A stretch of 64,000 nucleotides of DNA from an uncultured Tateyamaria sp. (GTDB lineage: Bacteria > Pseudomonadota > Alphaproteobacteria > Rhodobacterales > Rhodobacteraceae): positions 1,860,001-1,924,000 of the forward strand of contig NZ_CANNDN010000001.1 in assembly GCF_947503465.1 (NCBI RefSeq). The letters run 5' to 3'. Within the stretch, counting starts at the first letter, position 1. Each line of letters opens with the position of its first letter. Both the position numbers and the translations under genes were made by a program. Under the pieces are notes generated by a model that saw only the letters and a list, made by a program, of their open reading frames with translations, did no database searches and had not been told where the DNA came from. This document shows positions 17,895 through 26,662 of this stretch, piece after piece.

Positions 17895-19192
17895 CTTTCG
17901 TCGCGGCGGGCCGCCCGGGCCTCGAGCCCGATATCGGCAAGGTTGGGCAACCGTTCGAGCGGGTAGTTCGGGTGCAGCACCCAGACACCATCGCCGTCCT
18001 GATCCAGCGGGCGCAATGTCCCGCCCGGAAAGGCACGTGTGCGCAAGGCCAGCACCACATCCGACAGGACCGCCGGATTGTCCCGGAAATAGGCGTGCCC
18101 AAATCCGCCCCGCACCTGTTCGACCCGAATGAAATGCACCAACGCCTCTTTGCGCAACCGTTCGAGTTCACCTTCGCGGAAATCCTCGTTCTGGAGCGCG
18201 CCCAGCCGGGTGGACCGTGTCAGGTAGGCCGACAGGCGCAAGGCCCCGTCATTCGGGTTGATGTAGAGATTGATCTGTTCGAAGGATTCCGAGAACCGTT
18301 CGGCTTGCAGCCGTTGCCGCACGATGTCGACGTCAAGGTCCGGCGCCGCCATGATCAGCGTCCCGGTCTTGAGCATCAGTTTCGGGTGTATCCCGGCACC
18401 GCGTGCTTCGATCATCAATTCGCGCAGGGCGGTTGTCACCACATCCGTGCCGCGCGAGTGGGCAATGATGTCGATGCTATCGACCTCGGGCATCTGCGCC
18501 AGCATGCGCAGGAATTCCTTGGTATGGTGGACCGAAAACACGCCCGCATCGCGGTCGCGGAAGTACCCCAGCGGGCCGATCCCGTTGCCTGCGGGCCAGG
18601 TGAAGGAAATGGGCACGGATTCACGCCCCGCGAAATGCCACATGTTGGCAAGCGTCGTCAGGCTGTCCTCGAACTCGCTGTTGAAGCCGTGCACAAAGAC
18701 AAGGACACTTCGATTGCCGGTCTGGCGGATTTCGTCCGCGATGATCGCCTGGAACCTTGCGGTTTGTTCTCCATAGACTTCAAGCGCCTCGGGCAGATGC
18801 CGCAGCGCGCCGTCAAAACGGGAATAGGGCAGTGGTGTCGCTTCGAAGCGTACGACTTCTTCGAATTCGGGCACCCACAGGGTCGAAATGTTCTGATCGG
18901 AATCCGCGCGTGTACGTTCGAGCAGCTCTGGCCAGTCCAGGTCGCGCCCGAATTTGACCGTCGCGGCGCCGAAGGCCATCGAATCCGATCGCGCCGCACC
19001 ATAGTTGGCGTCGTTCGGCAGACGGTCGGTCATATAGAAAATCTTGGGCTCGGCGGTGCGCCAGACCTCGGGCACCAGATCATCGGGGTAATTCAGCCCC
19101 CCCCGGTAGAGGTTCGGTGGCGGGGCAAGGCCGATGCCGACCGCACAGCCGCCGAGGATGAAACAAGCTGCAAGCAGGATAAACCGCCGCAT
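17891..19192 (-). CDS. Alpha/beta hydrolase lipoprotein (DUF900-like)
   Basis: 433 residues from the ATG giving MRRFILLAACFILGGCAVG, supported by GGAAG 8 bases upstream; a GTG 9 bases earlier is less likely. ILGGC is a lipobox, so the protein should be a lipoprotein. The hydrolase core shows SVLVFVHGFNSEFEDSL (oxyanion HG) and IDIIAHSRGTDVVTTAL with the nucleophile Ser in A-H-S-R-G, as in DUF900 proteins. Substrate unknown; the context (MOSC, nadD) gives no clear hint. Confidence 0.85.
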   Translation of the reverse strand: MRRFILLAACFILGGCAVGIGLAPPPNLYRGGLNYPDDLVPEVWRTAEPKIFYMTDRLPNDANYGAARSDSMAFGAATVKFGRDLDWPELLERTRADSDQNISTLWVPEFEEVVRFEATPLPYSRFDGALRHLPEALEVYGEQTARFQAIIADEIRQTGNRSVLVFVHGFNSEFEDSLTTLANMWHFAGRESVPISFTWPAGNGIGPLGYFRDRDAGVFSVHHTKEFLRMLAQMPEVDSIDIIAHSRGTDVVTTALRELMIEARGAGIHPKLMLKTGTLIMAAPDLDVDIVRQRLQAERFSESFEQINLYINPNDGALRLSAYLTRSTRLGALQNEDFREGELERLRKEALVHFIRVEQVRGGFGHAYFRDNPAVLSDVVLALRTRAFPGGTLRPLDQDGDGVWVLHPNYPLERLPNLADIGLEARAARRDER

Positions 19193-19337
19193 GTCAGACA
19201 CTTCCGTAGGTTTCGTCTGTCACCGCTAACACGAGTCCGGCCGCATCACCAAATGGCATTTCCGAGAGCGGCGGCGCATTGCCCTTTGGCCCTGCGCCTT
19301 GTAGACGAACCTGCACAGTTTTTTCCGGGAGGATGCC

Positions 19338-20993
<1,656 letters not shown>

Positions 20994-21233
20994 GCGGACG
21001 AATTTCTTGTGCAGGCTTTTGGGTTCAAGGCGTGCGCGAAAGAGTGTTTGCACAGCAAACGCGCGTAGCGGCACCCGGTTGGAGTAGTTTTTATAGTTCG
21101 ACGGGCGGCCAGTTTGTCTGTTTGTTGTTGGTATTGAGCATCAATACGCAACAATTGGTACAAGTCTTACCAGAGAAAGAACCAACTGTGCTTCACGACA
21201 GCAGCGCGCAAAGTTTTGCTAATTTTTTGCGGC

Positions 21234-21242
21234 TGTGGACAA
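21234..21242 (-). promoter_or_regulatory. DnaA-box-like site (TTGTCCACA on minus strand)
   Basis: TGTGGACAA on the plus strand, one mismatch from the consensus TTATCCACA on the complement. It faces the perfect box 30 bp further on. Confidence 0.35.
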
Positions 21243-21272
21243 GTGTGAGCACATATTGTGAACATCCCTACT

Positions 21273-21281
21273 TTATCCACA
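21273..21281 (+). promoter_or_regulatory. DnaA-box-like site (TTATCCACA)
   Basis: A perfect match to the strong E. coli-type DnaA box, in the AT-richer region after ettA. Two boxes alone do not make an origin. Confidence 0.4.
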
Positions 21282-21357
21282 ACATTTTGACCGTCGCACA
21301 ACAACTGTGGCAAAAAGGACTCTTGATAACTGTCGTGTCAAGAGTCATTTTAACAAC

Positions 21358-21375
21358 ACACGACTTCAAGACACG
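21358..21375 (+). repeat. 18-bp inverted repeat, left copy
   Basis: ACACGACTTCAAGACACG, the exact reverse complement of 21550-21567. The pair brackets 174 bp that include the orphan terminator. Confidence 0.85.
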
Positions 21376-21389
21376 CTGTGTCGAGAACG

Positions 21390-21423
21390 AAAAGCCCCTG
21401 CCGATTGTCGGTGGGGGTTTTTT
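21390..21423 (+). terminator. Strong intrinsic terminator without an assigned gene
   Basis: A stem of about 15 pairs (AAAAGCCCCTGCCGA with TCGGTGGGGGTTTT, loop TTG at 21405-21407, three G-T pairs) ending in a T run at 21418-21423. The nearest upstream stop codon on this strand is ettA, 400 bp away. It therefore ends either a long ettA 3' UTR or an unrecognised small RNA. Confidence 0.8.
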
Positions 21424-21549
21424 GTATTAGTCAGTGTGAAAGTGGGGGGATATTGGGGTGATACACCGTAGATAGCGGTAGCGTTCATTGTTCGATCAAA
21501 ATCTAGTTGACATGCCTCCGGCAGCGAGTCAGGCTGCCGACAGCAGGGG

Positions 21550-21567
21550 CGTGTCTTGAAGTCGTGT
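21550..21567 (-). repeat. 18-bp inverted repeat, right copy
   Basis: CGTGTCTTGAAGTCGTGT, the exact reverse complement of 21358-21375. It lies 46 bp before the small gene at 21614. Confidence 0.85.
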
Positions 21568-21613
21568 TTGGGATCGCTCTTGCTATAACTGAAACTTAGC
21601 AAGGAGAAGCTCA

Positions 21614-21799
21614 ATGCTTACTCAGAACAAAACACGTGCACCCATTGGAACAACAGCCCGCACTGGCGAAAAATGCCCTGAAAGTGGCGTGTGGAAGGCA
21701 ATGTCAACGCCCTCCACCACGGCACCGATTGCGAAGGGCAACGTGATGCCGCCGTACAACCGGCAGGCGGTCACGTGGAAGTTGATCCAACACGCGTGA
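21614..21799 (+). CDS. Small basic protein (61 aa), YjzC-like motif
   Basis: 61 residues with a good ribosome binding site (AAGGAGA, 6 bases upstream). The sequence has ARTGEKCPESGVWKAM and ends NRQAVTWKLIQHA. The G-E-x-C-P-x-S-G-x-W pattern is shared, as I recall, with small YjzC-type proteins that also end in a W-containing strand; this is a loose resemblance. It is followed by its own terminator and so is probably monocistronic. Function unknown. Confidence 0.7.
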   Translation: MLTQNKTRAPIGTTARTGEKCPESGVWKAMSTPSTTAPIAKGNVMPPYNRQAVTWKLIQHA

Positions 21800-21807
21800 A
21801 CTGAGGG

Positions 21808-21832
21808 GGCGGGCCATCGGTCCGCCCTTTTT
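21808..21832 (+). terminator. Intrinsic terminator after the 61-aa gene
   Basis: GGGCGGGCC pairs with GGTCCGCCC (one G-T pair, loop ATC), followed by TTTTT. It lies 8 bp past the stop codon. Confidence 0.85.
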
Positions 21833-21860
21833 CGTTCCCACATCTACAGAGGCAAAAAAC

Positions 21861-22043
21861 ATGCCATACGTAAACTCGTCAGCGATTTCCCAAATCGACT
21901 GGTCCAACGGAACTCTATCGATTTGGTTTCGCCAAAGCGGACGATACGACTACTTCGGAGTGCCAAAAGCTATCTATGAAGCCTTTCTTGCAGCACCATC
22001 CAAAGGCGGCTTCTTCAACGACTACATCCGTGATCGCTTTTGA
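21861..22043 (+). CDS. KTSC domain protein (60 aa)
   Basis: 60 residues. It starts MPYVNSSAISQIDWSNGTLS and ends with AAPSKGGFFNDYIRDRF. The central FRQSGRYDYFGVPKAIYEAF plus SKGGFFN..IRDRF matches the KTSC family (K-T/S-C motif region and Y.Y.gVP). KTSC proteins are small and often found in mobile or defence-related contexts; some are fused to lysyl-tRNA synthetase or RNA-binding proteins. A ribosome binding site (AGAGG) lies 9 bases upstream. Its own regulation is not evident. Confidence 0.85.
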   Translation: MPYVNSSAISQIDWSNGTLSIWFRQSGRYDYFGVPKAIYEAFLAAPSKGGFFNDYIRDRF

Positions 22044-22075
22044 ATCCCAAGACCGCGGGTCGGAGGCCGTCTGGC

Positions 22076-22096
22076 AAACGCTCCAGTGGAGCGTTT
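22076..22096 (+). terminator. Hairpin after the KTSC gene
   Basis: AAACGCTCC (22076-22084) pairs with GGAGCGTTT (22088-22096), loop AGT, 9 bp without mismatch. No T run follows, so the terminator function is only likely. Downstream, a second GC-rich palindromic stretch (CGCCCCCGCCC AT GGGGGCGG) lies at about 22135-22155. Confidence 0.55.
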
Positions 22097-22193
22097 GAGG
22101 CCGCAGAGGGCGCAAGCCCCGGGGGTGACAACGTCGCCCCCGCCCATGGGGGCGGTCGGGGGCGGCACAGACGCGGGGCGTCTGCGCAGGGCA

Positions 22194-22220
22194 CAAAAAA
22201 GGCCGCCTAAACAGCGGCCC
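22194..22220 (-). terminator. Intrinsic terminator of the 87-aa membrane protein gene
   Basis: On the minus strand GGGCCGC, a 6-base loop, GCGGCC and then a run of six T. It lies 24 bp after the stop codon of the gene at 22244-22507. Confidence 0.8.
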
Positions 22221-22243
22221 TTCCAAATTAAAGGTCGCTCAGA

Positions 22244-22507
22244 TCAAAGCAAATACGCCCAAACCAGCACCACCGGCAGCCCAAACGCGAACGCGATCAT
22301 AAACAGCTTGGCCGCGTGGCTCACCTTGCCGAACAGCCCATCACCCAGCGACCCTTCGCCATAGTTCATCGCCGCTGACATCACCACGTAGCCGCTCTTT
22401 TCCCGCGCCACCTTCTCGCGCTGGATCGACGCCATCGCGGCCTGGTACCGCGCGTCCAGGCGCTCTTGCTCTTCGAGGTTTGGTTGCAGATTTTCCATAC
22501 GTGTCAT
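22244..22507 (-). CDS. Small membrane protein of unknown function (87 aa)
   Basis: 87 residues. The N-terminal half is charged and helical (LEEQERLDARYQAAMASIQREKVAREK), and the C-terminus is one membrane helix (AAKLFMIAFAFGLPVVLVWAYLL). The ATG at 22507 is preferred over one 9 bases later because AGGGAG lies about 10 bases upstream. It has its own terminator. No family recognised. Confidence 0.75.
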   Translation of the reverse strand: MTRMENLQPNLEEQERLDARYQAAMASIQREKVAREKSGYVVMSAAMNYGEGSLGDGLFGKVSHAAKLFMIAFAFGLPVVLVWAYLL

Positions 22508-22573
22508 GTGGTGCGCACTCCCTGATTTGGCAACAAGATGGGGCGAAACCCGCGCATATCCAGCATATGCGAC

Positions 22574-22599
22574 AAAAAAGGCCAGCCCAAAGGCTGGCC
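22574..22599 (-). terminator. Intrinsic terminator of the ABC importer operon
   Basis: On the minus strand GGCCAGCC, loop TTTG, GGCTGGCC and six T. A perfect 8-bp stem 26 bp after the stop codon of the substrate-binding protein gene, ending the cluster that begins further right. Confidence 0.9.
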
Positions 22600-22624
22600 C
22601 GTACCGATCCGGTAAAAACCGTTT

Positions 22625-23605
22625 TTAATTCAGCGCCTTGTCCGTGATCTGGTGCGTCCAGGCGCCTGTCGGCGCGGCAGAGATCACCGGGTCCGACCCG
22701 CCCGACAACAGCGACGCCACCGTGCGTTCGTAATCCGCAGGCTCCAGCGCGCCGTTGGACCCGGCGGTCAGCTTCGCGACCTCGCCCATCATCCGCTTCT
22801 GGTGCTTTTCGGTCTGGGCACCGGTTTCGTCATATTCCAGCACGATTTCGGCGGCTTCGTCCGGGTTCTCCTCGGCGTATTTCCAGCCTTTCATCGAGGC
22901 GCGGACAAAACGGACCATCTTGTCCTCGAACGCCGGGTCTTCGAGGTTTTCTTCCAGCACGTAAAGCCCGTCTTCGAGCGTGGCGACGCCGTTGTCCTCG
23001 TATTTGAACACGGTCAGGTCCTCGGGTGTCAGGCCCGCATCGATGACCTGCCAGTATTCATTATAGGTCATCGTGGACACGCAGGCCGCCTGCCCGTTCA
23101 GGATCGGATCGACGTTGAAACCCTGTTTCAGCACTTCGACGCCTGCGTCCGATCCGTCGGTGGGGATCTCGAGCTGGCTCATCCACGACAGGAACGGGAA
23201 TTCGTTGCCGAAGAACCAGACGCCCAGCGTCTTGCCGGGGAAGTCGTCGGTCGTTTCAACGCCCGCATCCTTTCGGCAGGTCAGCATCATGCCGGAGGAC
23301 TTGAAGGGTTGCGCGATGTTGACCATCGGCAGGCCCTTTTCCCGGGCGGCAAGGGCCGCGGGCATCCATTCGACCGTGACGTCGGCTCCGCCGCCGGCCA
23401 GGACCTGCGTGGGCGCGATATCGGGGCCGCCGGGCTTGATGGTGACGTTCAGGTCCTCTTCGTCGTAGAACCCCTTTTCCAGCGCGACGTAGTAGCCCGC
23501 GAACTGCGCCTGCGTGACCCATTTCAGTTGCAGTGTGACGTCATCCGCCGCCCATGCGCCCGTTGCGGTCAGCGACAGTGCTGCCAGAGTTGCTTTGATC
23601 TTCAT
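22625..23605 (-). CDS. NMT1/THI5-type ABC transporter substrate-binding protein
   Basis: 326 residues from the ATG giving MKIKATLAALSLTATGAWA, a Sec signal peptide, with GGAGGG just upstream. The mature start DDVTLQLKWVTQAQFAGYYV, then ALEKGFYDEEDLNV, is the classic NMT1/THI5-like domain (cf. ThiY and RibY). These bind pyrimidine precursors, riboflavin or similar aromatic heterocycles in the periplasm. Context among pyrimidine degradation genes makes a pyrimidine or dihydropyrimidine the probable ligand. Confidence 0.92.
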   Translation of the reverse strand: MKIKATLAALSLTATGAWAADDVTLQLKWVTQAQFAGYYVALEKGFYDEEDLNVTIKPGGPDIAPTQVLAGGGADVTVEWMPAALAAREKGLPMVNIAQPFKSSGMMLTCRKDAGVETTDDFPGKTLGVWFFGNEFPFLSWMSQLEIPTDGSDAGVEVLKQGFNVDPILNGQAACVSTMTYNEYWQVIDAGLTPEDLTVFKYEDNGVATLEDGLYVLEENLEDPAFEDKMVRFVRASMKGWKYAEENPDEAAEIVLEYDETGAQTEKHQKRMMGEVAKLTAGSNGALEPADYERTVASLLSGGSDPVISAAPTGAWTHQITDKALN

Positions 23606-23628
23606 GATACCCTCCGAGGTTGGTTTTG

Positions 23629-24468
23629 TTATCCGCGTTGTGATGGGTGCCAAAAAGTCACCCGTTTTTCGATCCATGCCACGATGCCATAGAATGCCGT
23701 TCCCGCCAAAGCGGCCACGGCGATCTCAGCCCAGACAAGGTCGATGCTCAAGCTTCCCACGCCGGTCGAGATGCGGAATCCCATCCCGCGCGTGGGAGAG
23801 CCGAAATATTCGGCAACGATGGCCCCGATCAGCGCCAGCGTGGTTGCAATTTTCAGGCCGTTGAAGACAAACGGCATGGCCGCGGGCAGGCGCAGACGGA
23901 GCAGGGTTTGCCAGTAGCTCGCCGCATAGGTGCGCATCAGGTCGCGCTGCATGGCACTTGCCTCGTTCAACCCCTGCACCGTGTTCACGAGGATGGGGAA
24001 GAACACCATGACCACGACCACGGCCGCCTTGGACTGCCAGTCAAAGCCGAACCAGTTCACCATGATCGGTGCAATGCCCACGATGGGAAGCGCCGCCACG
24101 AAATTGCCGATGGGCAAAAGGCCGCGTGTCAGGAATCGGGATCGGTCGATCAGGATCGCCGCGACGAAGGCCGCACTGGCCCCGATAGCAAAGCCGCGCA
24201 GCGCGCCCTTGACCACGGTCTGCTGGAAATCGATCCACAGCAGATCGGTCGACGCGGCAAAGGTTTGCACAACAACCGACGGCGCGGGCAGGATCACGGG
24301 TGAGACGCCAAAGCCGCGCACCAGCGCCTCCCACACCGACAACAGCGTCAGACCGAAAACGACCGGCACAATGATGCGGATCGCGCGGCTGTCGCGGCGG
24401 CCGGCCAACCAGACGTTCAGGGCCCAACCGCCCAACCAGACCAGAAGTGCAAGGGCCAGCCACATCAT
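23629..24468 (-). CDS. ABC transporter permease (BPD type), second subunit
   Basis: 279 residues with about six membrane segments (first MMWLALALLVWLGGWALNVW). It has the EAA-loop region near QRDLMRTYAASYWQTLLRLR and LPAAMPFVFNGLKIATTLAL. It overlaps the other permease gene by 4 bp (24465-24468). Together they would form the heterodimeric channel for the NMT1-type binding protein encoded next. Confidence 0.92.
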   Translation of the reverse strand: MMWLALALLVWLGGWALNVWLAGRRDSRAIRIIVPVVFGLTLLSVWEALVRGFGVSPVILPAPSVVVQTFAASTDLLWIDFQQTVVKGALRGFAIGASAAFVAAILIDRSRFLTRGLLPIGNFVAALPIVGIAPIMVNWFGFDWQSKAAVVVVMVFFPILVNTVQGLNEASAMQRDLMRTYAASYWQTLLRLRLPAAMPFVFNGLKIATTLALIGAIVAEYFGSPTRGMGFRISTGVGSLSIDLVWAEIAVAALAGTAFYGIVAWIEKRVTFWHPSQRG

Positions 24469-25406
24469 TGCGCCATCCCCATGCGCCTGAGCGTGACGCG
24501 CTGGATCAGGTCAAGCAGGGTGACCAGCGCCCCGGCCAGAACGGCGGCGGCGAACAGCGCCGACCAGATGGCCAGCGGCGTCCCGAACTGGTCGCCGATC
24601 AGAATGCGCGCGCCAAGCCCCGAAATGGCCCCTGTTGGCAATTCACCCACGATGGTGCCGACAAGTGCCGCAGCGATGCCCACCTTGAGCGATGTGAAGA
24701 GGTACGGCACGGACGCAGGCAGGCGCAGACGCAGAAAGCTTTGCAGTCCCGTCGCGTTATAGGTCCGCAGCAGGTCAAGCTGCGCAGGCTGCGGCGCGCG
24801 CAACCCTTTCACCATCCCGACCAGCACCGGAAAGAAACACAAGTAGGCCGAGATGATCGCCTTGGGCACCCCCCGCTCTTCTATGCCGACCTGGCTGGAC
24901 AGCACGATGATCATGGGGGCCAGTGCAACGATGGGAATGGTCTGGCTTATGATGGCCCAGGGCATCAGGCTAAGCTGTGCGGTGCGCGAATAGACAATCG
25001 CCACTGCCCCGACAATGCCCAGCGCGGTGCCCAGCGCAAAGCCCCACAAGGTGGACTGCAAGGTGATCCACCCGTGATAGATCAGCCCCCGCTTGGAAAA
25101 GGGCCGCCCCTTTTGCACCATCTCTCCGGTGGTCTTCCACACCTCCCGACCCACCTGCCCCGGTGTCGGCAAGCGCGGACGCTCCAGCGCATAGCCCAGA
25201 CCCACATGATCCGAATTGTCGATCATCAGCCGCCAGACGGACACCCCGCGCCGCGGCACCGACCCTTCGGGCACCACGACCTCACCGGCCCGCTCCGCCT
25301 GATCCAACGCGACCCTGACATTCATGGGGGCGACGGCCAGATACCAGATGCCGACAATCACGGCCAAGACGGTCAGAACTGGCAGGACCGACCGCATCAT
25401 GCGCAC
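24465..25406 (-). CDS. ABC transporter permease (BPD type), first subunit
   Basis: 313 residues. The EAA loop reads QLDLLRTYNATGLQSFLRLR, followed by LPASVPYLFTSLKVGIAAAL, nearly parallel to its partner. The N-terminus has one extra membrane segment and a roughly 90-residue non-membrane part (LDQAERAGEVVVPEGSVPRR...). It lies 234 bp downstream of the ATPase gene, an unusually wide gap in such operons, and that gap contains an inverted repeat. Confidence 0.92.
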   Translation of the reverse strand: MRMMRSVLPVLTVLAVIVGIWYLAVAPMNVRVALDQAERAGEVVVPEGSVPRRGVSVWRLMIDNSDHVGLGYALERPRLPTPGQVGREVWKTTGEMVQKGRPFSKRGLIYHGWITLQSTLWGFALGTALGIVGAVAIVYSRTAQLSLMPWAIISQTIPIVALAPMIIVLSSQVGIEERGVPKAIISAYLCFFPVLVGMVKGLRAPQPAQLDLLRTYNATGLQSFLRLRLPASVPYLFTSLKVGIAAALVGTIVGELPTGAISGLGARILIGDQFGTPLAIWSALFAAAVLAGALVTLLDLIQRVTLRRMGMAQ

Positions 25407-25640
25407 CTACGTGTTTCATTGTTCCACAAATATGCAAACGCAACGCCCGTGATCCGGCGCAGGTTTTTGCATATTTTAAGAACAATGAAAGGAATTTGGT
25501 GTGGTCTGTCGACACGGTACAGGCAGGCATGCCGATGACCGTGAACGATGAAGACGGGGGTGGCCGCGCCCTCAACCTCAATGCGGTTCGGTAGCGGGAG
25601 GTGGTTCATGAGCGCCTCCCGCGCCGGTGAAGGCATTGCG
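25407..25640. other. Intra-operon spacer with a long imperfect inverted repeat
   Basis: 234 bases between ATPase stop and first permease start. The arms 25414-25439 and 25463-25490 match over TTTCATTGTTC and AAATATGCAAA with four differing bases between. In RNA this could attenuate or process the operon transcript. The left arm motif recurs at 53783 before leuA. A minus-strand open frame runs through here but is not convincing. Confidence 0.65.
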
Positions 25641-26432
25641 TCAGTCATAGGCATGCCCTGCCCGCAGCCCGTCGCGCACCCGGTGCGCGATCTCAAGGAA
25701 TTCGGGGCTTTCTCGGATGTCGAGTGGCCGCTCGCGGGGCAGCGTGCTTTCGATCACATCCGTGATGCGGCCCGGACGTGGGGACATGACGACGATGCGC
25801 GTCGACAGGTACACTGCCTCGGGGATCGAGTGGGTGACAAAGGCGATTGTCTTCTCCGTACGCGCCCAGAGCTGCAAAAGCTGCTCGTTCAGGTGGTCGC
25901 GCACAATCTCGTCCAGCGCGCCAAAGGGTTCGTCCATCAGCAAAATGTCGGCATCAAAGGCCAAGGCGCGGGCAATGGAGGCGCGCTGCTGCATACCTCC
26001 CGACAACTGCCAAGGAAACTTCTTCTCGAATCCCGACAGCTCCACCAGTTCCAGCGTCCGCGCCACGCGCTCAGCCTGTTCGGACTTCGAATATCCCATG
26101 ATCTCCAGCGGCAGTGCGATGTTGCCACCGATGGTCCGCCATGGGTAAAGGCCCGCCGCCTGAAATACATAACCATAGGCGCGGGCCTTCCGGGCCTCCT
26201 CCGGGCTGGTGCCGTTCACGGTGATGGTACCGCCTGTAGGTGTTTCCAGATCCGCCATGCAGCGCAGGAACGTCGTCTTGCCACAACCGGAAGGGCCGAT
26301 GAACGACACGAAATCCCCCTTCTCGATGTCCAGAGACACGCCCTTGAGGGCGTGCACCGGGCCGTCGTTTGTTTCGAAGGTCAGGTCCAAATTGGTAGCG
26401 CCAACTACCGGGGAATCGCTTTTTTTCCGCAC
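25641..26432 (-). CDS. ABC transporter ATP-binding protein (NMT1-type importer)
   Basis: 263 residues if started at the GTG two bases after the preceding small gene's stop; a TTG 39 bases further upstream is the alternative. Walker A GPSGCGKTT, signature LSGGMQQRASIARAL, Walker B ILLMDEPFGALD, and the switch His in AFVTHSIPEAV. This is the SsuB/TauB/ThiZ class. It energises import by the two permeases to its left. No strong ribosome binding site, so translation may depend on the small gene before it. Confidence 0.92.
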   Translation of the reverse strand: MRKKSDSPVVGATNLDLTFETNDGPVHALKGVSLDIEKGDFVSFIGPSGCGKTTFLRCMADLETPTGGTITVNGTSPEEARKARAYGYVFQAAGLYPWRTIGGNIALPLEIMGYSKSEQAERVARTLELVELSGFEKKFPWQLSGGMQQRASIARALAFDADILLMDEPFGALDEIVRDHLNEQLLQLWARTEKTIAFVTHSIPEAVYLSTRIVVMSPRPGRITDVIESTLPRERPLDIRESPEFLEIAHRVRDGLRAGHAYD

Positions 26433-26434
26433 GC

Positions 26435-26662
26435 TTAAGGCTCGTCTGAATTGTTGTATGTGCGATCCCAATCGAGGTCCCGATCAACCCAAACGCCGGA
26501 AAGGTGACCCAAGAAGTAAAGGATTGGAGCGCAAACCCACACTTGCCAAAGTGGTGCCCACCAACCTCCGGCAAGAATCGCTGTGACCAGAACAGCTACC
26601 GCAGCAAATCCACGCCTCATTCCTTTGAGTTGTTTGCTGTAATTGACCTGTCGTTGGTCCAC
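26435..26662 (-). CDS. Small membrane protein (75 aa) inside the pyrimidine cluster
   Basis: 75 residues from a GTG immediately after the dihydropyrimidinase stop, with GGCGGGG 6 bases upstream. The N-terminus is basic (YSKQLKGMRRGF), then two hydrophobic stretches AAVAVLVTAILAGGWWAPLW and VWVCAPILYFLGHLSGVWV form a hairpin of membrane helices. The C-terminus is acidic (DRDLDWDRTYNNSDEP). The ATPase gene begins 2 bp after its stop. No known family; its position suggests a role linked to the importer. Confidence 0.65.
   Translation of the reverse strand: MDQRQVNYSKQLKGMRRGFAAVAVLVTAILAGGWWAPLWQVWVCAPILYFLGHLSGVWVDRDLDWDRTYNNSDEP

Larger units (their letters stand above)
21031..21613. other. 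Structured, AT-richer non-coding region
   Basis: 583 bases without a credible gene and clearly richer in A+T than the flanks. It holds two DnaA-box-like sites, a 9-bp hairpin (GACTCTTGA 21318-21326 with TCAAGAGTC 21338-21346), a strong orphan terminator and an 18-bp inverted repeat pair. A 132-codon open frame crosses it, but it runs into the terminator stem and has no family resemblance. It could hold a small RNA or be remodelled sequence. Confidence 0.6.

Noticed and set aside
21032-21430. Open frame of 132 codons across the region after ettA
   Set aside because: It has no family resemblance, runs through the intrinsic terminator stem (ending GGGFLY), and has no ribosome binding site. More likely chance in an AT-richer stretch.
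25397-25696. Minus-strand open frame of 99 codons overlapping the ATPase stop and the spacer
   Set aside because: It passes through the inverted repeat and part of the ATPase gene; the sequence shows no domain. The start overlapping the ATPase stop could be real but is not supported otherwise.
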